Assembly (NCBI RefSeq): GCF_900113955.1
Contig: NZ_FORH01000001.1
Span: 984,395-1,048,394 of the forward strand
Direction of reading: 5' to 3'
Source of the DNA: Celeribacter neptunius
Lineage (GTDB): Bacteria > Pseudomonadota > Alphaproteobacteria > Rhodobacterales > Rhodobacteraceae
Length of the DNA: 64,000 bases
Positions 38,233 to 46,666 of the stretch are shown piece by piece; position 1 is the stretch's first letter; every line of letters begins with the position of its first letter. The notes under the pieces were generated by a model. That model had not been told where the DNA came from. It saw only the letters and a program-made list of their open reading frames with translations, and ran no database searches. The translations under genes were made by a program, and so were the position numbers.

Positions 38233-41200
38233 GTGAAAAACACAGGAGAGCCAGCAGCGACACCGAAGCCGCGCAGAGACCATGATCGGGTCCTGCTCAA
38301 TCTGCTCGGGCCAATGATCTTCCTGATGATGATGCAGGGCGTGGCGCATTTCTGGACCGGTGAGACATTGCCCCTCGCCTTTCTCGGCCTGGTGCATCCC
38401 ACCGTGCTTCTGACCATGGCCGCCGTCACCATCGATCTCGCGCTTTTGTTGCGCAACAGCGCCAGAGGCCATCACCGCCGCACCCCCTATCTGGCCTATG
38501 GTGCGCCGCTGTGCCTGGTGCTGATCATCCTGCGGCTGGCGGATTTTCAGGGGCAGCCGCTGGGGGCAAGCCGCTGGCTGATCGGCAGCGTCGCCGACAC
38601 ACCGCATGTCAGCCTGGTGACCCTCGGGTGCTTCCTGCTGCTGTCGATGGTGCCCCTGTTCGGGCGGTCACGCCGGATTGGCGCCTGGCTGAGCCTGACG
38701 ATCTTCGCCACCATCACGGCGACGGCGCTGGCCGGACTCGGCGCGGCCTTCGTCCATACCGACCTGCCGCCCTCTGCCTTTACCGCCACCGAAGCCTTCC
38801 TGTTCCTCGGGCTTGTCGGCCTGTCGGTACCGCTGTCGCGCGCCATGAACCTGTTGCACACGCCAGAGACCCCGCGGATCGACACGCTGCTGGCGCTGGT
38901 GCTCGGCGCCATCGGCTTGCGGATGTTGTCCGATTTCTGGTTCAGCAGCTGGAGCGGCTACGAGATCCCCCTGTTCATCCTCTCGACCCTGCTCGCGGTC
39001 TTCCTTGCAGAACAGGTTCTGCGCCCGCTGGAGCGCGCCGCAGCCGGCTTGGCGCCCGCCCCCTCGCGACGCCCGCCCCAGCCCTCTGCAACAGCGCGGC
39101 GAGACGTTCTCGAAGGCGCGCTCACGGCGCCCGCCCCGGCGCCGCTGCCGCATGCCCAGACCCTGGTTCAAGTTCGGGCTCAGGCTCAGGCTCAGGCGCA
39201 GGCCAAGACGCAGGCCGAGGACGACAGCAAGCTTCATGCCGTCGATGACGATCTCTCCGGCCAGACGGCGCGGTTGCCGCGACCGCTGCGCTTTCATCAC
39301 TGGCTGGTCTTTCAGGCCAGCTATCTGCAACGGTTTCTCTGGGTCGGGCTGGTGCTCTATGCCGTCAGCGTCTTGCCGGAACTGCTCTTCCAGCGCCTGA
39401 TCCCCGAGCTGACTGTGATCTGGTGGGCGGTGCCCGTTCTGGCCTATTATCTCCTGCTGACACCGATCGAGAAATGGCGCGGACAGTTCCTTGTCGGAAC
39501 CGTGGCACTGATCCTGGCGCGGTTCACCCTTGGGGCGCCGGCGCCGGTCGCCTTTGCCAGCTCGCTGTTCGACAGTGCCATCGCCGGGGCCATTGCCGCG
39601 ATCGCCGCCCAGACTCTCGAGGTCTCGCTGGTCGAACGCCGGGTGGTGCATTTCGACAGCCGGCCGCAAGCCATCATCGGCTTTTTGCTCTCGGCGCTGT
39701 TCTCCTATTTCCTGATCTCTCTGCTCGACGATGCCGCGCTCGGCATGATGGGAGAATTCCGCCCCGGCGCCGAGGTGCAATCCGACTGGCTGACCAATCT
39801 CACCGGCTTCAGCCTGCTCGCGCCACTCTTCATCGGGCTGATCTGGAAAATGCATTTCGGGCTGACCACCACGGCCCGACCGATTTTCCCGGCCATCCCC
39901 CTGACCCTGATGCTCTCAGCGCTCGCCTTCGTGGCCGGGCGCTTTCCATTCGAGGACTTCGGGGCCTCACCGGTTCTGGCCGTGGTGCTGGGCATGCTGC
40001 TGCCGCTCACCACCCTGACCCTGCCGACCCTTCTGCAGATCGGCCTCGCCAATTTCATCGTCTCCTCCGCCCTGCTCTTCGGCGCCGCGCTGAATTCGCA
40101 GCAAAGCTATTTCGAGAATTCCTTTCTGGTGATCCTGGCCTCGAGCCTCGTCGCCGTCGCCGGCGCCTACAAGCAACAGCGCACCCGCGACCGCTTGCTG
40201 CGCACCGAATTGCTCGAGAACAGCCCGTCGATGATGATCACGCTGGATTCGCAATATCGCATTTCCACCGCCTCCGACCGGATCTGTGCCTATCTCGGCG
40301 CGCCGCGCGAAGAGATCATCGGCCGCACCCCGACCGATGCCGGTTTCCTGCGCCTGCCCGAGCAGACCATCCAGTCGATGCGGCAATTCCTGCGCCATGC
40401 GCCGGACAAGAATCTCACACTCGAGATCGACCTCCGGCGCCGCGACGGCTCCATGCGCAAGGCGCTCGCGGCCATTCATCGGGCCAAGACCCCGGGCATG
40501 GCGCAATTCTATATCATCCAGATCACCGATACGACGGAGATCAGCCGCAACAGCCGTCTCTACAAGCTGACGCTGGAAGAAGGCCCGGCGCTTCTCCTGG
40601 TGCAGGACAGCGCGCGCCTCACCCTCGATATCGCACCGGCGCTGTGCAAGCTCCTGGGCTATTCCCGGGCCGAGATGCTCGGCAAGGACATGGCCGATCT
40701 GACCACGACACAATCGCGGAGCTTTGTCGACAAGATGCGGTCCCTGGGAGACGCTTTCACCCCGCCGCCCAGCAAGGTGCTCGAATTCACCACCAAATCC
40801 GGCCGGGTGTTGAAAATGACCGCAGAGCGCCGTGTGATCGACCCGCAGGCCTTTGGCGAACAGCCGAAATATGTCGTGCTCTTCTCGGATGTGACCGAGC
40901 TCGAGGCGCAGCGCAGCCTGACCGAGACGCTGTTGAACCGCAATGCCGCCATCGTGATTTCCCAGGATCGCGACTGGCGCATTCAATCCACCTCGGATGC
41001 CTGGACCGCGCATTTCGGCTACACGCGCGAAGAAACCCTCGGCCGCGATCTTCTGGACTTCATCCCCGAAGACGACCACGCCCGCTCGAAAAGCTTCCGG
41101 CGCCATGTTCTCGCCAATGTCAGCGGCAAGGAGACCATGTCCAACACCCTGTCACTGCTGACGAAATCCGGGGAACGCCGGATCGTCGAACTGCGCAGCG

Positions 41201-42606
41201 TCATTGAACAGAATGAGGACAACTGGCTCAACATCATCATGGTGGTCGACATCACCGAAGTCTCTCTGGCGCGTCAGAAACTCGAACATCTGGTGGCCCA
41301 TGACGAGCTCACCGGACTTTTGTCCCGGCGCGGCTTCAAACATCTCTTCGCCGATGGCAAACGCCGCCGTGACGTCGATCTGTTCATGATCGATGTCGAT
41401 CACTTCAAGAGCGTCAACGATGCCTATGGCCATGAGGCCGGCGACGAGCTGTTGCGCAAGATCGCCAGGGTGCTCAGCGAGATGACCGGCAAACCGGGCT
41501 ATGGCGCAAGCCGGATCGGCGGCGAGGAATTCGCCATCATCCGCCCGGCCACGCAGGGCAGGCCAAGCCGCAAATTCGCCGAGGAGCTTGCCGCCGCGAT
41601 CGCAGAAGTCTCTGTCAGCACCTCCTCGGGGCCGATTTCGCGCACCGTCTCCGTCGGCCTGATCCGGCTCGAGCGCGACGGCGGGCTCGAAGAGGCGATC
41701 AAATGGGCCGACTGGGCGCTCAGGGAAGCCAAGGCGGACGGGCGCAACAAGATCGTCGTGGCCGATGACAGCTTCTCCGAGCGGCTGCGCCAGACCGGCA
41801 TGCTGACCAGCCATCAGGACATCATCACCGCGCTCAAGCGCGACGAGATCGTCAAATATGTCCAACCGATCTTTGATGCCCGCGACGAGACGGTCGTGGG
41901 CTTCGAGGCGCTGATGCGCTGGGAACGCCCCTCGGGCGAGGTGATGTCGCCGCGGCATTTCCTGCCACAGCTGCAAAACGTGCTTCTGGCCGAGGACTTC
42001 GCCGAAGTGCCCGGACAGTTGCGCGCCAGCCTGCTCAATCGGCTCGAGGCCAGCCCCGGCTGTTACGTCAGTTTCAACACCCGGCTCGAGGCGCTCTCCT
42101 TCCCCGGCGCGGCCAAGTCGATGATCCGCGAATTCAACGCGATGCTGACCGGCCGGCATCGGGTGGTGCTCGAGATCTGCGAGGACGCGATCACCGACCG
42201 GATCGACATGGATCAGGCGATGACCGAGATCGCCATTCTGCGCAATCACGGCTTCCTCATCGCGCTGGATGATTTCGGCAAGGAGGCCTCGAACCTCAAC
42301 CGTTTGACCCATCTGCCGATCGATATCGTCAAGATCGACAAATCCCTGATCGACCGGATCGTCACCGACCGGCGCTCGCGCGAGGCGCTGCGCTCGATCA
42401 TCTATCTCGCCGATGCGCTCGAATTCGAGATCATCGCCGAAGGGGTGGAAACCACGGCACAGCGCAAGATGCTGTTGGACATGGGGCTGCACCTACATCA
42501 GGGCTTCCTCTATGCCCGTCCGATGCCCGCCACCGAAGCCAATCACCTTTACCCCGACCCTGCCGCTCTCGGCGCGCAGCACACCGAAAGTGCGGAAACC
42601 GACTGA
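38233..42606 (+). CDS. Multi-pass membrane PAS-GGDEF-EAL cyclic-di-GMP protein
   Basis: About 1457 residues from GTG 38233 (AGGCGGA upstream); TTG 38146 is the alternative. Two blocks of membrane helices (~20-260 and ~360-640, the second MASE1-like) are separated by a cytosolic linker with an Ala-Gln repeat from GCTCAG units at 39178-39201. Three PAS-like domains follow (~660-1010). The GGDEF domain has HDELTGLLSRRGF, DVDHFKSVNDAYGHEAGDE and active-site GGEEF near 1096; the RxxD inhibitory site is absent. The EAL domain starts FEALMRWERP (~1225) and keeps ICEDAI, ALDDFGKE, VKIDKSLI and EGVET (~1403), so phosphodiesterase residues look complete. It probably makes and breaks c-di-GMP, with the balance set by unknown signals. 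Confidence 0.92.
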   Translation: MKNTGEPAATPKPRRDHDRVLLNLLGPMIFLMMMQGVAHFWTGETLPLAFLGLVHPTVLLTMAAVTIDLALLLRNSARGHHRRTPYLAYGAPLCLVLIILRLADFQGQPLGASRWLIGSVADTPHVSLVTLGCFLLLSMVPLFGRSRRIGAWLSLTIFATITATALAGLGAAFVHTDLPPSAFTATEAFLFLGLVGLSVPLSRAMNLLHTPETPRIDTLLALVLGAIGLRMLSDFWFSSWSGYEIPLFILSTLLAVFLAEQVLRPLERAAAGLAPAPSRRPPQPSATARRDVLEGALTAPAPAPLPHAQTLVQVRAQAQAQAQAKTQAEDDSKLHAVDDDLSGQTARLPRPLRFHHWLVFQASYLQRFLWVGLVLYAVSVLPELLFQRLIPELTVIWWAVPVLAYYLLLTPIEKWRGQFLVGTVALILARFTLGAPAPVAFASSLFDSAIAGAIAAIAAQTLEVSLVERRVVHFDSRPQAIIGFLLSALFSYFLISLLDDAALGMMGEFRPGAEVQSDWLTNLTGFSLLAPLFIGLIWKMHFGLTTTARPIFPAIPLTLMLSALAFVAGRFPFEDFGASPVLAVVLGMLLPLTTLTLPTLLQIGLANFIVSSALLFGAALNSQQSYFENSFLVILASSLVAVAGAYKQQRTRDRLLRTELLENSPSMMITLDSQYRISTASDRICAYLGAPREEIIGRTPTDAGFLRLPEQTIQSMRQFLRHAPDKNLTLEIDLRRRDGSMRKALAAIHRAKTPGMAQFYIIQITDTTEISRNSRLYKLTLEEGPALLLVQDSARLTLDIAPALCKLLGYSRAEMLGKDMADLTTTQSRSFVDKMRSLGDAFTPPPSKVLEFTTKSGRVLKMTAERRVIDPQAFGEQPKYVVLFSDVTELEAQRSLTETLLNRNAAIVISQDRDWRIQSTSDAWTAHFGYTREETLGRDLLDFIPEDDHARSKSFRRHVLANVSGKETMSNTLSLLTKSGERRIVELRSVIEQNEDNWLNIIMVVDITEVSLARQKLEHLVAHDELTGLLSRRGFKHLFADGKRRRDVDLFMIDVDHFKSVNDAYGHEAGDELLRKIARVLSEMTGKPGYGASRIGGEEFAIIRPATQGRPSRKFAEELAAAIAEVSVSTSSGPISRTVSVGLIRLERDGGLEEAIKWADWALREAKADGRNKIVVADDSFSERLRQTGMLTSHQDIITALKRDEIVKYVQPIFDARDETVVGFEALMRWERPSGEVMSPRHFLPQLQNVLLAEDFAEVPGQLRASLLNRLEASPGCYVSFNTRLEALSFPGAAKSMIREFNAMLTGRHRVVLEICEDAITDRIDMDQAMTEIAILRNHGFLIALDDFGKEASNLNRLTHLPIDIVKIDKSLIDRIVTDRRSREALRSIIYLADALEFEIIAEGVETTAQRKMLLDMGLHLHQGFLYARPMPATEANHLYPDPAALGAQHTESAETD

Positions 42607-42862
42607 GCCCCCGCGCGGCACGGTCTGCGCTGGCCCTGTTTCCGGATGACGCCAAAGACCGCGAATTTCTCTTCGCGGCCGCGTCGCATCGGGCGGAGCC
42701 ATCGCGAAATGACTTCCAGTTTCCGGAAGGAAGAGTTTCACATTTACCCAATACCGCCGATTTATGGAAAGACCTACTGTCCCGGGGAGAAACGACGAGA
42801 GACGTAACCCCCGCCCGCGCGACGCCCGTCGCCCGTGGCGCGCCCTCACCGGGAGGACAGAC

Positions 42863-43048
42863 ATGCAAAGACCCTTCAAGACCTTCGCCCCGCTCCTCAT
42901 CACCGCGCTCCTGGGCGCCGGCGTGACCGTCACGGTCGTCAGCCTGGCCGCGATGATCGTCGGATTGGGACGTGGCTCCCTCACGGCGCAGGAGATCCTG
43001 CCCGATCCGTTACGGATCCCCCTCGCCGTCGCCATGGCGACCGCCTAG
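42863..43048 (+). CDS. Small single-pass membrane protein
   Basis: 61 residues from an ATG preceded by GGGAGGAC. One long hydrophobic segment (~9-37, FAPLLITALLGAGVTVTVV and SLAAMIVGLG) is followed by a short tail ending PLAVAMATA. I do not recognise a family. Good ribosome site, sensible hydropathy and position before a YHS-domain gene suggest it is real, but conservation is untested. A dyad CCGCGAA/TTCGCGG (42659-42678) lies upstream after the GGDEF-EAL gene. Confidence 0.5.
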   Translation: MQRPFKTFAPLLITALLGAGVTVTVVSLAAMIVGLGRGSLTAQEILPDPLRIPLAVAMATA

Positions 43049-43057
43049 CCCGATCAG

Positions 43058-43105
43058 GACCCGATACAGGGCCCGATACAGAGCCCGGTACAGGGCGCGG
43101 TACAG
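43058..43105. repeat. 12-bp tandem repeat, four units and a partial fifth
   Basis: Units GACCCGATACAG, GGCCCGATACAG, AGCCCGGTACAG and GGCGCGGTACAG are followed by a decayed GGCGCTGTTACT. It starts 10 bp past the stop of the small membrane protein. It is noncoding on the evidence here. Confidence 0.8.
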
Positions 43106-43276
43106 GGCGCTGTTACTAGCACCGGGTTTCGCCCACCGCGGCACAGGCGCCTCCACCTCTGCAAGATTGCGAATTTCCGGACGCCCGCAGCCCGCGCGGC
43201 GCCGGATCTCCCGATCCCGACGGCATGTCGCCGCGGGAAACCGCCAGCCATTGGCACTATTCAAAGGACACAGACC

Positions 43277-43759
43277 ATGATCACCAAGACCACCCTCTGC
43301 CTCGCCTCCCTCGCCTTTCTCAGCTTCGCGGCGCCGGGCTTCGCCGAGGATGAATACAACGTCTCGACCGGCTATTCGCTCGAAGGCACACCGCTGGGCC
43401 TGCGCGGTTTTGACCCCGTCGCACTGACCACGCTCAACGCCATGGCAATCGGCGACGCCACCCATGTGGTCGAACATGACGGCGTGGCCTATTATTTCGC
43501 CTCCGAGATCACCGCGAAGACATTCAGCGCCGATCCCGAAGCCTATATTCCGCAATATGGCGGCTTCTGTGCCTTTGCCATCGCCATCGGCAAGAAGCTC
43601 GACGGCGATCCGCGCTATGCCGATATCGTCGACGGCAAGCTCTACCTGTTCGTCAACGCTGCGGTGTTCGAGACCTATAAGAAAAACCCGGAGGAGACCC
43701 TGCGCAAGGCAGAAGAGATGTGGCCCTCGATCCAGCACAAGGCGGTCGGCAGCCTGTAA
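43277..43759 (+). CDS. Exported YHS-domain protein
   Basis: 160-residue periplasmic protein. Signal peptide ~1-24 (cleavage after PGFA). The body has GLRGFDPVALTTLNAMAIGD, HVVEHDGVAYYFASEITAKT and the YHS-like core DPEAYIPQYGGFCAFAIAIG with a Cys that could bind metal, then KLDGDPRYADIVDGKLYLFV. YHS proteins are often near metal transporters or redox genes; here the only neighbour is the small membrane protein upstream. Metal binding is inferred. A hairpin terminator follows, and then the left end of the integrated element. Confidence 0.82.
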   Translation: MITKTTLCLASLAFLSFAAPGFAEDEYNVSTGYSLEGTPLGLRGFDPVALTTLNAMAIGDATHVVEHDGVAYYFASEITAKTFSADPEAYIPQYGGFCAFAIAIGKKLDGDPRYADIVDGKLYLFVNAAVFETYKKNPEETLRKAEEMWPSIQHKAVGSL

Positions 43760-43794
43760 CCCTCCCGGTCCCGGCTGACACCAGGCCAAAAGAC

Positions 43795-43822
43795 GAAACG
43801 CGCCCCGCAAGGGACGCGTTTC
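43795..43822 (+). terminator. Hairpin terminator after YHS gene
   Basis: GAAACGCG (43795-43802) and CGCGTTTC (43815-43822) form an 8-bp stem, extended inside by CCC/GGG around a GCAA loop. Only a weak T run follows. It lies 8 bp before attL. Confidence 0.65.
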
Positions 43823-43830
43823 TGAAAACC

Positions 43831-43855
43831 GATGGTGGGTGATAAGAGATTTGAA
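43831..43855. repeat. attL, 25-bp direct repeat
   Basis: Starts GATGGTGGGTGATAAGAG and ends ATTTGAA; identical over 25 bp to 60829-60853. It is a copy of the last bases of tRNA-Val including the CCA-encoding TGG, left behind by site-specific integration. Confidence 0.95.
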
Positions 43856-43882
43856 TTTTGCCCCGAGTTAATGATTTCAATT

Positions 43883-43904
43883 ACTTACAAGTCATTTTGT
43901 AACC
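43883..43904. promoter_or_regulatory. Candidate integrase arm-type sites, left end
   Basis: TTGTAACC at 43897-43904, with an inverted partial copy (TTGTAAGT on the minus strand, 43883-43890). The same octamer occurs twice beside attR. It lies ~42 bp inside attL, as expected for arm sites of a tyrosine integrase. Confidence 0.55.
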
Positions 43905-44000
43905 ATGTTACCGCCCACAAAACGGACCAGATGACGTAGCGTCAACTGTGGGCAAAATTAAAGGCGAGGCACCGAAGCACCTCGCCCAAAACATTGGCTA

Positions 44001-44762
44001 TTAGTATTCCTTCCCGATAAAATCGGTAAAGAATTGAAGCTTATCGCGATCTTGCTTGAACCTAAGACTGAATGTCTCAGCGGAAGTATTGCGCGAGAGC
44101 GCCCAATAGAGACGCGCCTCGCCAGCTTGTTCTTCCGCCTCTGTCGCGTTCAACGAAAGAAGAACGTCGAACAAATTCACGTTGGACCAATTGCAGCCAA
44201 TATCTGTCACCCTCATTGTCAAAGACTTGGCACCATCCCGGTTCGGCGAAACAGTCAGCAATACCGCAGCGTTCCACTTCTGCGCCAGACGCTTCAAGCC
44301 GCGATAAGTAGCACCGCCTTCCGAAGCCATGAATTCGGGACAATCCACGACAATCAAATCAAATTCGGTTCCAGCCATTTGGCAACCGACAAGCGCAGCA
44401 TCCAATGCGCCCGCCGTCAACTCATTAAGAGGAAAATCAACAACCTTCAGAATACCGCATTCACTCGCATCACTCACGGTCTCATCGGGCATGTTATCAA
44501 TGAGCCTAGCGACGATCTCTTTTGCCACTTCAAGAGCGACATAAAGAACGTTGAAGCCAGCCTGAACTGCATTCTTGGCCATATCTCCGAGTGCGAGAGA
44601 CTTTCCGAAACCATCATTGCAAAGAAGGCAGGAAAGCTCTTTGCGGCCCCACCCACCATGATACAGGTGACGATCAAATTCCGTATAGCCTGTGGTAATG
44701 CCGGACACTGTTTGTGCCGCCGCGCCATCAATCAGAGAGTTTGTAAGCGTATCCAGAGCCAT
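44001..44762 (-). CDS. RecA/DnaB-superfamily ATPase with altered Walker A
   Basis: 253 residues with one RecA-like ATPase core. TGYTEFDRHLYHGGWGRKEL precedes a Walker A at ~48-55 reading CNDGFGKS, where the usual first glycine is cysteine. LYVALEVAKEIVARLIDN matches the helix after the DnaB H1a strand, Walker B is FDLIVVD (Asp140), and VLLTVSPNRDG and WALSRNTSAE resemble sensor and finger motifs. It looks like a shortened replicative-helicase C-domain or a KaiC-like ATPase, probably the element's replication protein. It begins 1 bp into the stop of the upstream gene (TAATG). There is no hexamer N-domain or primase. Confidence 0.7.
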   Translation of the reverse strand: MALDTLTNSLIDGAAAQTVSGITTGYTEFDRHLYHGGWGRKELSCLLCNDGFGKSLALGDMAKNAVQAGFNVLYVALEVAKEIVARLIDNMPDETVSDASECGILKVVDFPLNELTAGALDAALVGCQMAGTEFDLIVVDCPEFMASEGGATYRGLKRLAQKWNAAVLLTVSPNRDGAKSLTMRVTDIGCNWSNVNLFDVLLSLNATEAEEQAGEARLYWALSRNTSAETFSLRFKQDRDKLQFFTDFIGKEY

Positions 44763-45070
44763 TATGCCCCCTCCCCGTTCACTTCGCCCTCACCACGACC
44801 AAGAAAAAGCCGCGCGAAGCTGGCATGGGTCCGACCCTCATCAAGCCACTGTTTGAAATCAGCGGCACCAAGAGTGTCCACAACGTAGCCATTAGCGTCA
44901 TGAGACATTTCGCTATGATCATCCGAGAAGCGCGCCAAAAACTCACTGAGCATTTGGACGGCTTGCCCACTTTCAGGCATGTGCAAATAACCTTCTGCCA
45001 ACTTTTGAAGCATCTTCCTCTTAGACATTGCTTCGTTAGGATAATTGCGATATTCGATATTAGTGCTCAC
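44762..45070 (-). CDS. Hypothetical early protein, 102 aa
   Basis: Starts at GTG 45070 with AAGGAG seven bases upstream. The sequence (EAMSKRKMLQKLAEGYLHMP, FLARFSDDHSEMSHDANGYV, FKQWLDEGRTHASFARLFLG) is mostly helical and soluble; no family recognised. It overlaps the following ATPase by one base, so the two are translationally coupled and may work together in replication. Its leader is packed with dyads (45099-45231). Confidence 0.65.
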   Translation of the reverse strand: MSTNIEYRNYPNEAMSKRKMLQKLAEGYLHMPESGQAVQMLSEFLARFSDDHSEMSHDANGYVVDTLGAADFKQWLDEGRTHASFARLFLGRGEGEVNGEGA

Positions 45071-45098
45071 TGCTAATACTCCTTAGATTGAGCTTTGA

Positions 45099-45231
45099 TT
45101 AAACCGGTGCTGCAACACCGGCAGGGTTTAAGAGCAGCGAATCAAAATCGCTGTTCTTACCTTTTTCACTGACACGAACGCAAGAATTATGCCGTTGGCA
45201 TTTTGCCAATTTGGCACATGACGTAGCGTCA
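45099..45231. promoter_or_regulatory. Dyad-rich control region of the early replication genes
   Basis: Three dyads stand in 130 bp. CCGGTG/CACCGG (45104-45121) lies inside TTAAACC/GGTTTAA. TTGGCA-TTT-TGCCAA spans 45195-45209. TGACG-TAG-CGTCA spans 45219-45231, and this exact 13-mer recurs at 43932-43944 between attL and the ATPase gene. This suggests binding sites for a regulator or replication protein. Confidence 0.5.
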
Positions 45232-45252
45232 CCTGACTTTTGGGATTAAATT

Positions 45253-45420
45253 TTAGGCAGCCAACACCTCACAATCCTCACGACACATTTCCGGCATGAT
45301 CCCGGCAGACGCCAACGCCTCTTTGATCGCGGTTTCCGGGTCAATCGGGTGCGTGGCTGCGCTCGCAAGGTTCGCCGCAAGTTCAAACCACGCGGTGTCG
45401 GGAAGGTAATGGTTCTGCAT
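45253..45420 (-). CDS. Hypothetical small protein, 55 aa
   Basis: MQNHYLPDTAWFELAANLAS and following, with Cys-containing end MCREDCEVLAA. The ATG at 45420 has GGAGCAG upstream. The frame is open further back but that sequence is arginine-rich and not protein-like. No family recognised. Confidence 0.5.
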   Translation of the reverse strand: MQNHYLPDTAWFELAANLASAATHPIDPETAIKEALASAGIMPEMCREDCEVLAA

Positions 45421-45562
45421 TTCGTCTGCTCCAAATCGGTTTCGATATGGATAGATTCTAAACCTGCGCGGAATCCGAGAGCAAGACAGAAAATCACCTA
45501 AATGTATGATTTTATTGGATAAAGTAAGTAAGCACTTAGTCACTTCACAAAATAGCCAAACA

Positions 45563-46090
45563 TCAGAACATGCCATAGTTCTTTTGCGCTTCGAGTGCCG
45601 CTTGTTCCGCATCGGCTTGCGCCTTGGCTTCGCGCTTTTTCTGGCGCGCCTCTTGCTTAATCACCAACGCAGCCTGAATCCTTTCTTCGGACCAGCCCGC
45701 CTTTTTCTTCTCACGCCTAAATCGGTTGTCGCTACTCTGATCAGATTTCGCCTGCTTTTCCTCCGGCGAGAGATTGCCATAGCGCTTCTGCTCTTTTTCG
45801 GCGTGACGCTTTTTCGCATTCTCGTCGTGCTCGTCTCTCGTCTTACCTTCGATCTTCTCATACGACCGAACGACACCACCGTTCTCAGCAGCATATTCGG
45901 CCCGCTGCCTCTGCTTTTGCGCCTCGTATTCTTGCGGATCGCGCTCGGCCTTCCACCGCCTCGCATTACGCGCTGAATGGAGGTCTGCGTTCTCTTGCTT
46001 GATCTTCGCTCGCGTGTTTCTGATCAGGTCACGCTGTTGCGGTTTAAGGTTGGAACGACCTTGTGTGTCGTCGCTATTTTTGCTATTCAT
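45563..46090 (-). CDS. Hypothetical highly charged protein, 175 aa
   Basis: Lys/Arg/Glu/Gln-rich throughout, mostly predicted helix: RRWKAERDPQEYEAQKQRQR, NAKKRHAEKEQKRYGNLSPE, IKQEARQKKREAKAQADAEQ. The last part is a likely coiled coil. The composition suggests nucleic-acid binding or a scaffold, but no family is recognised. AGGA precedes the ATG. It lies directly downstream of the RHH regulator gene. Confidence 0.6.
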   Translation of the reverse strand: MNSKNSDDTQGRSNLKPQQRDLIRNTRAKIKQENADLHSARNARRWKAERDPQEYEAQKQRQRAEYAAENGGVVRSYEKIEGKTRDEHDENAKKRHAEKEQKRYGNLSPEEKQAKSDQSSDNRFRREKKKAGWSEERIQAALVIKQEARQKKREAKAQADAEQAALEAQKNYGMF

Positions 46091-46142
46091 TTCCTACACC
46101 AAGTTATCAAAGAGGTGAGCGTTCCCGCGCTCGCCTCTTTTC

Positions 46143-46589
46143 TTATTTTGCGGCCTCTTCGATCACATTTGCCAGATCGGTCGCCACGTCGAGATTGAGC
46201 GGGTATTCTTTCTTCGTGATCGGCGAGACCAGTTTGAGGCCGTTCCCTGCGCGCTTCACCTCAATACCACTCAAAGCCGCAGCACCTTCGATCCAGCGTT
46301 TCTTGCGCTCAATATCCTTCGCAGTGAAAGAACCGGCAGACGCCAAGACCTCGGCGACGGTCGGCCCCTCACCCATCGGAATGAGCGCTTCCATATCGCC
46401 CGCGACGATCTTGATACCATCCTCAGACTTGGCGACGTCCACGCCCGGAATGTCAGCCGGGATTGTTCCCGCTTCGATCTCGCTGCGGACGTAATCGCCG
46501 ATCACCTCGGAAATGGTTTTGTTTTTGGCTTCCGCGATCATGCGAAGTTGTTCAACGCGTTCACCGGGAAGACGAATGTGGTTACTCAT
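46143..46589 (-). CDS. Ribbon-helix-helix type regulator
   Basis: 148 residues. The N-terminal ~45 (IRLPGERVEQLRMIAEAKNK, TISEVIGDYVRSEIEAG) has the strand-helix-helix pattern of MetJ/Arc/CopG DNA-binding proteins. The rest (DIPGVDVAKSEDGIKIVAGD and on) is an unrecognised domain. A perfect 16-bp palindrome lies 35-50 bp upstream of its start, as expected for autoregulation by an RHH dimer pair. It is the first early gene, next to the iteron-like region, and may set lysogeny or copy control in place of a CI-type repressor. Confidence 0.68.
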   Translation of the reverse strand: MSNHIRLPGERVEQLRMIAEAKNKTISEVIGDYVRSEIEAGTIPADIPGVDVAKSEDGIKIVAGDMEALIPMGEGPTVAEVLASAGSFTAKDIERKKRWIEGAAALSGIEVKRAGNGLKLVSPITKKEYPLNLDVATDLANVIEEAAK

Positions 46590-46623
46590 AGGGTATTCCT
46601 TATTACTAAATTCAGATATAAGT

Positions 46624-46639
46624 TAACAGTTAACTGTTA
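46624..46639. promoter_or_regulatory. Perfect palindrome, candidate RHH operator
   Basis: TAACAGTTAACTGTTA is a perfect 16-bp palindrome upstream of the RHH gene, between it and the iteron-like repeats. Confidence 0.65.
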
Positions 46640-46666
46640 GTGCGTCAATCGGAAATTTGGAGAAAA

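Noticed and set aside
43058-43105. Possible CRISPR array
   Set aside because: Units are 12 bp with no spacers and no cas gene is near; it is a simple tandem repeat.
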